Assembly: GCA_965267605.1 (NCBI GenBank) | Contig: OZ254088.1 | Location: 3,410,001-3,474,000, forward strand | DNA from: G965267605 sp965267605 | Lineage (GTDB): Bacteria > Bacteroidota > Bacteroidia > Flavobacteriales_E > Vicingaceae | Reading direction: 5' to 3' | Length of the DNA stretch: 64,000 bases | Shown: positions 41,094-49,916 of the stretch, piece after piece | Position numbering within the stretch: the first letter of the stretch is position 1 | Layout: each line of letters opens with the position of its first letter | Position numbers and translations under genes: made by a program | The notes under the pieces: generated by a model | Told to the model about the DNA's origin: nothing | The model's input: the letters and a program-made list of their open reading frames with translations, nothing else | Database searches by the model: none

Positions 41094-43361
41094 ATGCGCC
41101 TCCTTTGGCTCATATTGTTGGCTCCGCTGACCGGGGTCTGTCAGAATCCTTCTGTGATCTGGAAGGACCATCTCCCCTACAATGATGTGGAGGGAATTAC
41201 CCTATCTAACGATAAGGTTTATGCGCACACCAAACATGCTATTTTTTCTATCGATTACGACACAAAAGAAACGGAACGGTTAAGCAAGATTGATGGTTTG
41301 AATGAAGCCCTGATCAGTGATGTCAGGTACGCTCCATCAAAGGAGATGTTGATCGTTGGATATTCCAATGGCAACATTGATATCGTTGAAGGGAACAGTG
41401 TGCGCAATGTATCGGGTATCAAGTCAAGTGCGGTTATTGGAGATAAGACCATTTACGAGATCTACTTGTGGAAGGATTACGCTTATATCTGCTGTGGTTA
41501 TGGAATAACTCGCCTGAACCTCAAGACATATCAGATGGAGGAATCTTATATACTGGGGAATGGAGCAACTAACTTGAGGGTACACGATGTGATGATCGAA
41601 CGAGACACCATTTTTGCTGCTACAGACTTGGGCTTGTACTATGGTGATATGAACAAGAACCTGATCGATAACAATCAGTGGGTGCAAGACCCATTTTTCA
41701 TGGGACATACCACAAACCTGATCGGTTCATTGAACGGAGTGCCATGGGTCAACATTAAAGAAACCGCTTACAATGGAGATTCAACTTTTCAAAGGGTAAA
41801 CGGGGCCTGGGCGAAGGTTATTCAGACTACAAGTAGAAATAACTGGTCGATGCAAGGCTACGCTGACGGCATGCTGGTCTCGCACAATAACAGTTTTCAA
41901 CTTTTGGATGCCAGTGGTGCCATTGTGAAAGATTTCTTTGGTCAGGGACCGAAAGAAGTGCTTCGCGATGACCGGAATCACTATTGGTTGGCCTCCGGAT
42001 ATGCCGGGCTTATCGAAATCGATACGAGCATGCTGATCAAACAGTACTTTGTTCCTGATGGTCCTGCCACGAGCAATGTGATGGATATGGAAATCACTAG
42101 CGAAGGTGTTTGGGTGGCACCGGGTGGCCGCAACAGCAGCTGGAATAATTTCTGGAGAATAGATGGTCTGTTTCATTATCAAAATGCAGATTGGAACACG
42201 GTAAACGGAGTGAATCATCCTGAGTTGGATACGTGCTACGACTTCGTAAAGGTGAAGGCAGATCCTGCCGATCCTGACCACATCTTCGTGGGCTGTTGGA
42301 GCAGAGGATTGCTGGAGTTTGACAACGATCAACTTGTAACCATCTATGGTCCTGGAAACAGTACCATTCAATCCAGACCAGAGCTTTTTTGGGTTGGTGT
42401 TGGAGGAATTGACTTCGATGCAGCAGGCAACATGTGGCTTACCAATTGTTACACTTCAAATCCATTACAAGTACGTACGGCCTCCGGAACATGGAAGTCA
42501 TTCAACCTCGGACAAACCATTCAGCAAACCACTGCGGTGGGAGAGGTCCTGGTTGATGACGAGAATTACATTTGGGCGTTGGCTTCCAAAGACGGCCGTG
42601 CGGCAGTGTACGATCACAAGGGAACAATCCTGGATGAGAATGATGACCAATGGATTGGACTCTCTGGACTGCTAGGCAATGGTTCCATACCTGGATCTTA
42701 TACTTCGTGTTTGCATTTGGATAGGCAGGGAACAGTGTGGCTGGGGACGAACGATGGTCTGGCAAGCTGCAAATCAACCGCCAACCTCTTTACGGGAAAC
42801 ATGGACCTAACCGTTGCACAGGATAAATACAACCCGGGTTTAAGAATGCTGGCTTACGAAACCATCAATGCAATTGCATCAGACAATGCAAACCTGAAAT
42901 GGGTGGCCACATCAAATTCAGGGCTATACCTGCTGAGTCAGGATTGTGATATCGTTTTGGCACATTTCACGGAAGAGAACAGCCCTTTGTTCTCCAACCA
43001 CGTTTTGACGCTGGAGCTGGATGAAACTACAGGGGAGCTGTACGTGGGAACAGCCAAGGGCATCATGTCGTTAACATTCATTGCTTCACCCAATGTGGCG
43101 GAATTGGAGGCGCCAATCGTGTACCCAAATCCAGCACCTCGCGATGCCATGAAAATAAGTGGGGTGCCTTTTGGTACCCGTATAGCCCTCTACAATATTC
43201 AGGGGAAGCAAGTAGCTCAAGACATCAATTACTCAGAGCAAACCGATTATGATATTGGTAAGCTTTTGAACCCGGCCCATGGTAAAGGGTTATATTTCCT
43301 TAAGCTTAGTTCTGCATCCGGGGAGACGAACTCAACGCAGAAAATCATCATCACGCAATAA
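41094..43361 (+). CDS. second PorZ-like beta-propeller protein with sorting domain
   Basis: This 755-residue paralogue starts 6 bp after the first porZ. The same blocks are present in the same order: WKDHLPYNDVEGITLSNDKV, TERLSKIDGLNEALISDVRY, VGYSNGNIDIVEG, CCGYGITRLNLKTYQMEESY, GTNDGLASCKSTANL. It ends in a sorting domain (about 672-755, IVYPNPAPRDAMKISGVPFG, GLYFLKLS). Only one of the two is likely the canonical PorZ; the first copy is nearer the family pattern (STIDGLSDVGI, SCGFGI). This copy, next to recO (1-bp gap), may be a specialised duplicate. Confidence 0.85.
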   Translation: MRLLWLILLAPLTGVCQNPSVIWKDHLPYNDVEGITLSNDKVYAHTKHAIFSIDYDTKETERLSKIDGLNEALISDVRYAPSKEMLIVGYSNGNIDIVEGNSVRNVSGIKSSAVIGDKTIYEIYLWKDYAYICCGYGITRLNLKTYQMEESYILGNGATNLRVHDVMIERDTIFAATDLGLYYGDMNKNLIDNNQWVQDPFFMGHTTNLIGSLNGVPWVNIKETAYNGDSTFQRVNGAWAKVIQTTSRNNWSMQGYADGMLVSHNNSFQLLDASGAIVKDFFGQGPKEVLRDDRNHYWLASGYAGLIEIDTSMLIKQYFVPDGPATSNVMDMEITSEGVWVAPGGRNSSWNNFWRIDGLFHYQNADWNTVNGVNHPELDTCYDFVKVKADPADPDHIFVGCWSRGLLEFDNDQLVTIYGPGNSTIQSRPELFWVGVGGIDFDAAGNMWLTNCYTSNPLQVRTASGTWKSFNLGQTIQQTTAVGEVLVDDENYIWALASKDGRAAVYDHKGTILDENDDQWIGLSGLLGNGSIPGSYTSCLHLDRQGTVWLGTNDGLASCKSTANLFTGNMDLTVAQDKYNPGLRMLAYETINAIASDNANLKWVATSNSGLYLLSQDCDIVLAHFTEENSPLFSNHVLTLELDETTGELYVGTAKGIMSLTFIASPNVAELEAPIVYPNPAPRDAMKISGVPFGTRIALYNIQGKQVAQDINYSEQTDYDIGKLLNPAHGKGLYFLKLSSASGETNSTQKIIITQ

Positions 43362-43362
43362 C

Positions 43363-44082
43363 ATGAAAGGGGTAACAGAATGTATTATTCTGGGTCGTAG
43401 GAAGTACGGTGATAGCTCCTTTGTGGTTCAAGCTTATACCAGAGAGAAGGGCAGAATGGATTTCGTAATGCGCGGTGTTTCGCCAAAAAGCAAGAAGAAA
43501 AGAAAATCCCATCTCGAGCCGCTTACGGTAGTGGAACTCACTTACGCTTCGGGTAAAGGAGATCTGGTCAATGGAAATGAAATGAGGACCATACAGGTTC
43601 CTTCCACTATTCACGAAGACATCCGTAAGACAGCCATCGCCATGTTCACCGCAGAAGTATTGGAATCATGTTTAACCACTGGCGAAAAAGATGAGGTAGT
43701 ATTTGATTTTATCTGCGATTGCATCCGCGAACTGGACGATGAGCCTCATGCTGTGAACTGGCACCTGTGGTTTCTTTGGAAGCTTACGAGATTTCTGGGG
43801 TGTGAACCGGACCTTGCTAACGCTGAGGATGCAAAGTATTTTGATTTGGTGGAAGGCACCTTCACCAAGGAAGTGCCACCTTATCCCTATTACATTAGGG
43901 AAGAACTGATGGGCGATTTCAAATTCATTCTTACAAGAAACTATGATCAGGCTGCAGGGCTTATCCTTAGCAATGTGGGGCGGAAAGAACTACTGGATGC
44001 TGTAATTCGTTATTATGAGTTACATTTGGAAGCCCTCAAGAACATCAGATCTTTGGAGGTGCTTGAAACCGTGTTTTCGTGA
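43363..44082 (+). CDS. recO: DNA repair protein RecO
   Basis: The ATG at 43363 gives 239 residues; the longer frame overlaps the PorZ-like gene. The N-terminal OB-fold is seen in CIILGRRKYGDSSFVVQAYT and REKGRMDFVMRGVSPKSKKK, followed by the helical domain (IAMFTAEVLESCL, LWFLWKLTRFLGCEPDL). RecO loads RecA on SSB-covered DNA together with RecR. The pairing with porZ is conserved in Bacteroidota. The next gene starts at its stop (GTGA overlap). Confidence 0.93.
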   Translation: MKGVTECIILGRRKYGDSSFVVQAYTREKGRMDFVMRGVSPKSKKKRKSHLEPLTVVELTYASGKGDLVNGNEMRTIQVPSTIHEDIRKTAIAMFTAEVLESCLTTGEKDEVVFDFICDCIRELDDEPHAVNWHLWFLWKLTRFLGCEPDLANAEDAKYFDLVEGTFTKEVPPYPYYIREELMGDFKFILTRNYDQAAGLILSNVGRKELLDAVIRYYELHLEALKNIRSLEVLETVFS

Positions 44083-46496
44083 GGAATTTAGTTTCACTTA
44101 TTACCCTGACTTTCCTGCTGACTTCGGCCTCATCATTTGGGCAGATGATCAAAGTAACCTCTGGTGAAAAGGGAGAACCCGTTGAGCGTGTGAACGTGAT
44201 CAATCAATCGGGAAACAAGAAGGTTGTCACCAATGCGAAGGGGGCATTTGATCTTGGAACTTTTGGGCCCAAGGATACCCTGATCATTAGCCATGCAGCT
44301 TTCAGAAAAAGAACACTTACCGTGGATGAGGTTCGTAGCATGGGATCCATTGCTTTGGAGCTGGATGTGATCATGCTGGACCCTTATACGTTCTCTGATT
44401 CAAGGGTGAAAGAAGAACAACAACCTATTACAAGGAAGATTGAGGTGATCAATAGCAAGAAGATCGCCTTTAATAATCCGCAAACCGCGGCAGATGTGTT
44501 GGAAGCGGATGGGGAAGTGTACATCCAGAAAAGCCAGATGGGGGGTGGTAGTCCTATCATTCGGGGATTCGAAGCTAACCGCGTTTTGCTGGTGGTTGAC
44601 GGTGTCAGAATGAACAACGCTATTTACAGGAATGGACATCTACAAAACGCCATCACCGTTGATCCTTCCATGTTAGAGCGAGCTGAAGTATTCTTTGGGC
44701 CAGGATCGGTAATCTATGGTAGTGATGCCTTGGGTGGTGTAGTTCATTATTATACCAAGGAGCCAAAATTCGCAGAGGCCAAAGACAGTATGATCGTTCA
44801 GATGAATGTATTTAGCAGGTTTGCTTCTGCTAACAACGAGGCAACCGCGCACGTTGATTTTACGCTCGGGGGAAACAAATGGTCGTCCTTAACATCACTT
44901 TCTTTCTCGGAGTTTCAAGACCTCCGGTCGGGAACGTTTAGAGACCCTAACTATGAAAGTTTTGGGACATCAACATTTCACGTTTCTACCATCAATGGTG
45001 TTGATTCAATGGTATTAAACGATGATGACAGGGTTCAGATAGGAACAGCTTATGGTCAGTTAGATGCCATGCAGAAGTTCAGGTATAAATTCAGCGATAG
45101 TTTGGAGATGTCTTTGAATCTACAGATGTCAAGAAGCTCGGACATTCCCCGTTACGATCAACTTTCTTTATTGGACAATGGTCAACCCAAATGGGCTGAA
45201 TGGTATTACGGTCCGCAACAAAGGTACTTTGGTAGCTTGAAGACAACTATTCGTGCCGGGAACCCGCTATTCAACAGATTGAACATTATCCTTTCCGGGC
45301 AGAAGATCGATGAGGACCGTGTAAACAGAAGGTTTGGTGATTCACTACGCACCATTCGCAATGAAGATGTATATGTGTATGGGTTCAACGCGGATTTCGT
45401 GAAAGATTTCGGGGGCTCCAATATGATTCTCCAATATGGATTAGAAGCATATTACAATGATGTGAAGTCAATCGCATTTACCGAACACATCACAGCCGAC
45501 CCACCGAAATTGGGATCTGCCATTGAGCGGTATCCGGATGGTGGAAGCAATATGCTAACCGCTTCAGCTTACCTTACTTTGAAGAAGGAATGGGACAAGC
45601 ATATCCTGTATGTGGGTACCAGGTATTCCAGAACCATGCTGGAAGCCAACTTCATTGATACTACTTTCTACACACTTCCGTTTACCCGCATAGAAAATGA
45701 CAATGGGGCGATTACAGGTAGCGTCAACTATGTATTCAAACCAACAGATAGTTGGAGGATCAATGCAACGGCTGGATCAGCTTTCCGTAATCCTAACATT
45801 GATGACATTGGCAAGGTACGGGAGAAGAATGGACTGGTTCTTGTGCCCAATGATGGCCTCACGCCAGAGTATGCGTATACCGGAGAACTAGGCATCACAA
45901 AGGGATTTGGTGACAATAAGCTCCGTATCAACGCCATTGGGTTTTATACGTATCTGGTGGATGCCATTGTAAGGCGTAACTACCGCTTGGACGGAAAAGA
46001 CAGCCTGCTAATCGATGGGGTAATGGCTAAGATCCAGACCAACAGAAATGCGGCTTTGGGTTATGTATATGGTGCTTCTGCGAAGATCATCTGGAACCCA
46101 ACCAAAGAACTGGAATTGATCTCTACAGGAACGTACACAGTAGGAAGAAGCATTACCTACAATGCGCCATTGGGCCATATTCCACCGATCTACGGGCGCA
46201 CCGCTATCAACTATAATCTGGCCGAAGGCATCCGTACTTCATTCTACGTGAATTACAATGCCTGGAAGCACATCTGGGACTATTCCACCACAGGTGAAGA
46301 CAATGAAGATTTTGCAACGGTTGACGGCACACCTGCATGGTATACACTCAATTTAAATACTGAGTGGAGTTTGAGTGAACGCCTTCGATTACAGGTAGGG
46401 ATCCAAAACCTACTGGACGTTCACTATAGGAGATTCGCTTCCGGAGTGAGCGCACCAGGAAGGAACATCGTTGTAACTGTACGGGGAGAACTCTAG
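44079..46496 (+). CDS. TonB-dependent outer membrane receptor
   Basis: This 805-residue protein starts with GTG overlapping the recO stop by 4 bp. After a signal peptide (1-21, SSFGQ) comes a carboxypeptidase-regulatory-like domain (about 23-95). The plug follows (about 115-235: QTAADVLEADGEVYIQKSQM, SPIIRGFEANRVLLVVDGVR, YGSDALGGVVHYYTKEP), then the 22-strand barrel, ending RNIVVTVRGEL. The plug resembles the haemoglobin/transferrin/lactoferrin receptor group, but no substrate can be named. It depends on a TonB-ExbB-ExbD complex such as the one encoded at 5.7-8.0 kb. Coupling to recO is probably only positional. Confidence 0.93.
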   Translation: MRNLVSLITLTFLLTSASSFGQMIKVTSGEKGEPVERVNVINQSGNKKVVTNAKGAFDLGTFGPKDTLIISHAAFRKRTLTVDEVRSMGSIALELDVIMLDPYTFSDSRVKEEQQPITRKIEVINSKKIAFNNPQTAADVLEADGEVYIQKSQMGGGSPIIRGFEANRVLLVVDGVRMNNAIYRNGHLQNAITVDPSMLERAEVFFGPGSVIYGSDALGGVVHYYTKEPKFAEAKDSMIVQMNVFSRFASANNEATAHVDFTLGGNKWSSLTSLSFSEFQDLRSGTFRDPNYESFGTSTFHVSTINGVDSMVLNDDDRVQIGTAYGQLDAMQKFRYKFSDSLEMSLNLQMSRSSDIPRYDQLSLLDNGQPKWAEWYYGPQQRYFGSLKTTIRAGNPLFNRLNIILSGQKIDEDRVNRRFGDSLRTIRNEDVYVYGFNADFVKDFGGSNMILQYGLEAYYNDVKSIAFTEHITADPPKLGSAIERYPDGGSNMLTASAYLTLKKEWDKHILYVGTRYSRTMLEANFIDTTFYTLPFTRIENDNGAITGSVNYVFKPTDSWRINATAGSAFRNPNIDDIGKVREKNGLVLVPNDGLTPEYAYTGELGITKGFGDNKLRINAIGFYTYLVDAIVRRNYRLDGKDSLLIDGVMAKIQTNRNAALGYVYGASAKIIWNPTKELELISTGTYTVGRSITYNAPLGHIPPIYGRTAINYNLAEGIRTSFYVNYNAWKHIWDYSTTGEDNEDFATVDGTPAWYTLNLNTEWSLSERLRLQVGIQNLLDVHYRRFASGVSAPGRNIVVTVRGEL

Positions 46497-47366
46497 TTAC
46501 TCAGTCGAGAATTTGAATGGAACGGGTTCTACGGTATACCCTTTCTTCCTTAGCAAGGTAATTACTCCTTTTTCTCCACCAAGGTGTGCGGCACCAACAG
46601 CATTGAAAGTGGACTGCTTCTTGGCAAACTTTCCAATGTTCTTGGCCATGACCACATTACGTTTATCAAGAAACTCCTCCGTGAAATTAGCGGGCATGGT
46701 AGTGTCGTTCATGAGTTCACCGAGTGCGTTAAGGTCACCTTTCAGGTAAGCACCAATCATCTTGTCGAACTGCTCAGCTTTGGAGGTTGTATCCTTCACA
46801 TTACTCATCAACATCTTGGCTTGTTCCTCCAAGCTAATGGCATCAATGGCCGATAATTGTTCTTCGATCTTTTCGATTCCCAGGGCTGCTTTTCCACCAT
46901 CCCGTGCTTTCTTGAGAAAGTCCAGATCTAATGCCAGCGGCATATCTTTCTTCAGTCCGGATTGCATCAATTGCGCACTTACGAAGAAGGGTTTCATCTT
47001 GTCGAAGATCAATGCACCCATGCCCAGCTTATCCTTCAATGCTTTGTCTAGTTCTTTCCAATCTTCTTCGGACAACAACTTTTTCAATGAGCCGTCTTTC
47101 ATCAGCATCTGCTCGCGCATGCCCTTTTGATCCACCTCATCCATGAGTACTTCCATGGCATATGCATCACATTCACCGAAAGCTTTCTTTACCGGTTCTC
47201 CATACTGAAACACACGCTTGTCTTGAATATGGATCGTTCCGTAGAGGTAAGATGGCTTGTCAAGACCTTTGCCAGTAATCTTCCATAGAAGGCTGGATTG
47301 ACCTTGAGCAAACAATAAAGCTGGCACCAGAAGATTCAGTACCAAAAAGGACATCATTCTTTTCAT
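46497..47366 (-). CDS. TraB/GumN-family protein, exported
   Basis: From the ATG at 47366 the protein has 289 residues and a signal peptide (about 1-20, LLFAQ). Family marks are LLWKITGKGLDKPSYLYGTI with the GTIH motif, and near the C-terminus FNAVGAAHLGGEKGVITLLR with the second conserved G-x-x-H. The pair of GxxH motifs links it to TIKI/TraB proteins, for which metalloprotease activity has been proposed. A TATCTTTG element lies 17 bp before its start, so it can be made apart from the operon upstream. It meets the TonB receptor gene stop to stop. Confidence 0.9.
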   Translation of the reverse strand: MKRMMSFLVLNLLVPALLFAQGQSSLLWKITGKGLDKPSYLYGTIHIQDKRVFQYGEPVKKAFGECDAYAMEVLMDEVDQKGMREQMLMKDGSLKKLLSEEDWKELDKALKDKLGMGALIFDKMKPFFVSAQLMQSGLKKDMPLALDLDFLKKARDGGKAALGIEKIEEQLSAIDAISLEEQAKMLMSNVKDTTSKAEQFDKMIGAYLKGDLNALGELMNDTTMPANFTEEFLDKRNVVMAKNIGKFAKKQSTFNAVGAAHLGGEKGVITLLRKKGYTVEPVPFKFSTE

Positions 47367-47383
47367 ATCGCAAAATTGGAATA

Positions 47384-47391
47384 CAAAGATA
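47384..47391 (-). promoter_or_regulatory. TATCTTTG -7 promoter element of the TraB/GumN gene
   Basis: Exact TAnnTTTG match on the minus strand in the 31-bp gap after the vWA-like gene, 17 bp before the ATG. No -33 TTG at standard spacing is seen. Confidence 0.4.
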
Positions 47392-47397
47392 GCCAAC

Positions 47398-48609
47398 CTA
47401 AGGGCAAACTACCTTAATGGCATCAAGAGAAGGATCGGCCAGCTTGAATTCACCAAACTCGTTGCGTTTGAATTTTCTGTTGTTCACCCATGTACTGTTG
47501 TCGGGTCCAAGTTTGATGCTCTTGAGTTGCTCATCAATGGTGAACAATCCTCCCTTGGTGTCATACGCCAGTTTTACGTATTGCGGATTGATCACTTTGC
47601 CCAGCACACCACACATCACAGGAAAGACAGGCTTACTTACTTTCCCAACGATCTGTATATCGCGCATGCATGAATTGTTATCTGCAATCAGGATCACATT
47701 CTCAGCCTTTGGGTATTCTTTGATCGCTTCGATGATGGCCTCAACATCGTTTTCCTGATTATCGCCACCAACACCTTGTTGCTGAACAAGGCGCATGACT
47801 TTGACGAGCTCTTCCGGTGAGGTTAGGTCATGGATGTAAACTCCACCTGTTTTACCAGGTGTCTTCGTATTGTCAGCCTTCATGTTCCCATCGTTGAAAA
47901 GCACCATGCCAACGAATGGGCTTCTTGACTGATTCATAGTGTGCCACATCAATACCTGCAGTCCATACTGATGCATACTGGCTGTCCAGTCGATTACAAG
48001 GATAGCTTTGTCAGGAAGTTTGGTCTTATTTACGATGTTGTAGGCAGTAGAATCATTAATCCCGCCAATCTCTTTCCCATACGCTTTGTATGCAACAAGG
48101 GGATCGTTCGGATCCCACGCATTGGCAGAACTATCTGAATTGTCTGTGGGCGAAGCCTCGCGCTTACCAGCGAACCGTGCTCCATGGAAAAGGGATCGGG
48201 CTTCCGCCTCGCTGTTGCAATCGTTTTGCACTACGCATTGCCAGACTATGGTGCTGGTGTTTAACGAAGGATTTAATTTTAATATCGACTTAACACGTGT
48301 GGCGAGTAGTTCATGGTAGTTGTTCACCCATTTGATCTTCCATTTGGGATACATCGTAAAGATGATCTGGATCGTATCGATACTTGATGGGCTGACATTG
48401 ATGGATGTTCCTTGATCGAAATCTCCAGATGCGTATCCGTATTCCAATACTGGCCCCTGACCGCTTCGCTTCCATTTCCCGACTTCCTTCCAAACGAATG
48501 CTTGCTCCAATGCTCTTTTGTGTTTCCGCGGTGCATTCAGTACATCAGAGGAGAACTTCACCTGCGAGAACAGGGAACAAGGTACCAGTAAAAGAAGCAA
48601 TAGCCGCAT
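47398..48609 (-). CDS. exported protein with von Willebrand A-like domain
   Basis: The 403-residue protein has a signal peptide (1-15, CSLFSQ), a region of about 180 residues with no recognised domain, and a vWA-like domain (about 200-375). The first strand KAILVIDWTASM carries D-x-T-x-S, a variant of the MIDAS D-x-S-x-S motif. GGDNQENDVEAIIEAIKEYP and NVILIADNNSC supply the later MIDAS positions. Such domains bind metal and a protein partner. It ends the operon that starts with the sigma factor, 22 bp after the small paralogues. Confidence 0.7.
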   Translation of the reverse strand: MRLLLLLLVPCSLFSQVKFSSDVLNAPRKHKRALEQAFVWKEVGKWKRSGQGPVLEYGYASGDFDQGTSINVSPSSIDTIQIIFTMYPKWKIKWVNNYHELLATRVKSILKLNPSLNTSTIVWQCVVQNDCNSEAEARSLFHGARFAGKREASPTDNSDSSANAWDPNDPLVAYKAYGKEIGGINDSTAYNIVNKTKLPDKAILVIDWTASMHQYGLQVLMWHTMNQSRSPFVGMVLFNDGNMKADNTKTPGKTGGVYIHDLTSPEELVKVMRLVQQQGVGGDNQENDVEAIIEAIKEYPKAENVILIADNNSCMRDIQIVGKVSKPVFPVMCGVLGKVINPQYVKLAYDTKGGLFTIDEQLKSIKLGPDNSTWVNNRKFKRNEFGEFKLADPSLDAIKVVCP

Positions 48610-48631
48610 AATCTAAGATAGGGTGAAAAAC

Positions 48632-49048
48632 TCAACTCTCTTTTCTTCGATAGCTGATGGTTGTTTCTCCCTGTCCCAGTTCAGATACTGTTTTAAGCAC
48701 TAAAGTTTTGTCTGTAAGCTCAACGATTTGAAATAGCAATCCTGGTTGTGTCTTTCGATCTCTATCTCTATAGCGATCCTTTATTCCAAGATAGACCTCC
48801 TCATACCGGAGATAGGTTCCGAATATCGTGTCTCGACCAGCTATCTCACATGTATTCCCATTCTTCGCAAATACCAGTGAAGTCGGGATCTTGAAGTTGG
48901 CACCAGATTTCACTGATCCCACAATACGCCACCTACCATTGATCAGATCACTGGTTGGATTGCTTACCCTGATCGTGCCTCGTTTACCGGTTTGTGCAAC
49001 ACAAATGCAGGAAAAGAGTAGGAGTGCTATGAAAACAGTACTTCTCAA
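48632..49048 (-). CDS. small secreted protein, lipocalin-like paralogue 3
   Basis: I prefer a TTG start at 49048 that overlaps the upstream stop as TTGA, giving 138 residues with a signal peptide (RSTVFIALLLFSCICVAQ). A TTG at 49069 would add seven residues. It shares with the next two genes a G-x-W near the mature start (INGRWRIVGSV), a central DTIFGTY, and a late strand TDKTLVLKT. This pattern fits a small beta barrel of the lipocalin-like kind. No ligand or enzyme residue is evident. Confidence 0.65.
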   Translation of the reverse strand: MRSTVFIALLLFSCICVAQTGKRGTIRVSNPTSDLINGRWRIVGSVKSGANFKIPTSLVFAKNGNTCEIAGRDTIFGTYLRYEEVYLGIKDRYRDRDRKTQPGLLFQIVELTDKTLVLKTVSELGQGETTISYRRKES

Positions 49049-49470
49049 AGTTTTCGAACGTAAACCCAATCTTCATGGTAGAACCTATCAACGTGGCGCG
49101 TCAAGGTAATGGTATCAGTTTTTAGCCCCCTTCTCGGCACGCTGAAGTCAATATCTGGATGTGGTTCCTTTGTGGAAGTACATCTTCGGTCAAGCAAACG
49201 AACCTTACCACTTGGAAGTATTTTAAACTGACCAAAGATGGTATCCTGATTAACAATCTCAGTGGTCATTCCGCGCTGATCGAAGGCCAACATCCATCCT
49301 GGTCTGTTGTTGATCTTGTAGTCATGACGCACATGGTCTAGTTTCCATTGACCAATGATCAGGTGCTCCAAGGGCTTCTTCTTTCTGATCATCAAGGTGC
49401 CACGAAGTGTTTGCTGACCATAACACAGACCAGTTAGCAACATCATACATATGACGACCCCTCTTTTCAT
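49045..49470 (-). CDS. small secreted protein, lipocalin-like paralogue 2
   Basis: This 141-residue protein has a signal peptide (1-18, LCYGQ). It shares with its neighbours IIGQWKLDHV, NQDTIFGQFKIL and LKTDTITLTRH. It overlaps the gene before it by 4 bp (ATGA) and the gene after it by about 4 bp. The three are arranged as a tight tandem and diverge strongly outside the motifs, so the duplication is old. Function unknown. Confidence 0.7.
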   Translation of the reverse strand: MKRGVVICMMLLTGLCYGQQTLRGTLMIRKKKPLEHLIIGQWKLDHVRHDYKINNRPGWMLAFDQRGMTTEIVNQDTIFGQFKILPSGKVRLLDRRCTSTKEPHPDIDFSVPRRGLKTDTITLTRHVDRFYHEDWVYVRKL

Positions 49471-49916
49471 TGTACGCGCGTTGTTTGTCTAATAAAAACC
49501 ATTTGCAGATCAGAAATATTGCCCATTCCGAGCACCAGCGTATCGGTGGTAAGCTTGTCGATCATGAACTCCGTATTGTTGTACAAAGCCATATCCGATT
49601 TCCGATCTGTAACTACGAGTCGTTTTTTCTTCATTACCCTGAACTGCCCGTAGATGGTATCCATTCTTGCGTTGGTTTCGTAATAGGTGGCATCCGTTTT
49701 AAAACCAATCCTTGTCTTTAACAGTTTTCCGCGCTGACTCTTCCTCATCACATAGTTATCTATATCTGAAGTCACGTATTTGGAGAGCTTCCATTCTCCC
49801 ATTAGCATGGCCGGAATAGTATTGGGTTTTTTCACAGAAATTGTTCCTGTTTGACCAAATGCAATACCGGTTAAAAGCATCGCCATATATGTTACCAGAG
49901 TTTTTCCCAACTGCAT
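49467..49916 (-). CDS. small secreted protein, lipocalin-like paralogue 1
   Basis: This 149-residue protein has a signal peptide (about 1-22, IAFGQ) and the same skeleton: MLMGEWKLSKYV, ARMDTIYGQFRVM, KLTTDTLVLGM. A start at 49886 would avoid the 25-bp overlap with the SUMF1-like gene but shorten the signal. It is the first of three tandem paralogues downstream of the SUMF1-like gene. The mature proteins are basic. Function unknown. Confidence 0.7.
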   Translation of the reverse strand: MQLGKTLVTYMAMLLTGIAFGQTGTISVKKPNTIPAMLMGEWKLSKYVTSDIDNYVMRKSQRGKLLKTRIGFKTDATYYETNARMDTIYGQFRVMKKKRLVVTDRKSDMALYNNTEFMIDKLTTDTLVLGMGNISDLQMVFIRQTTRVQ

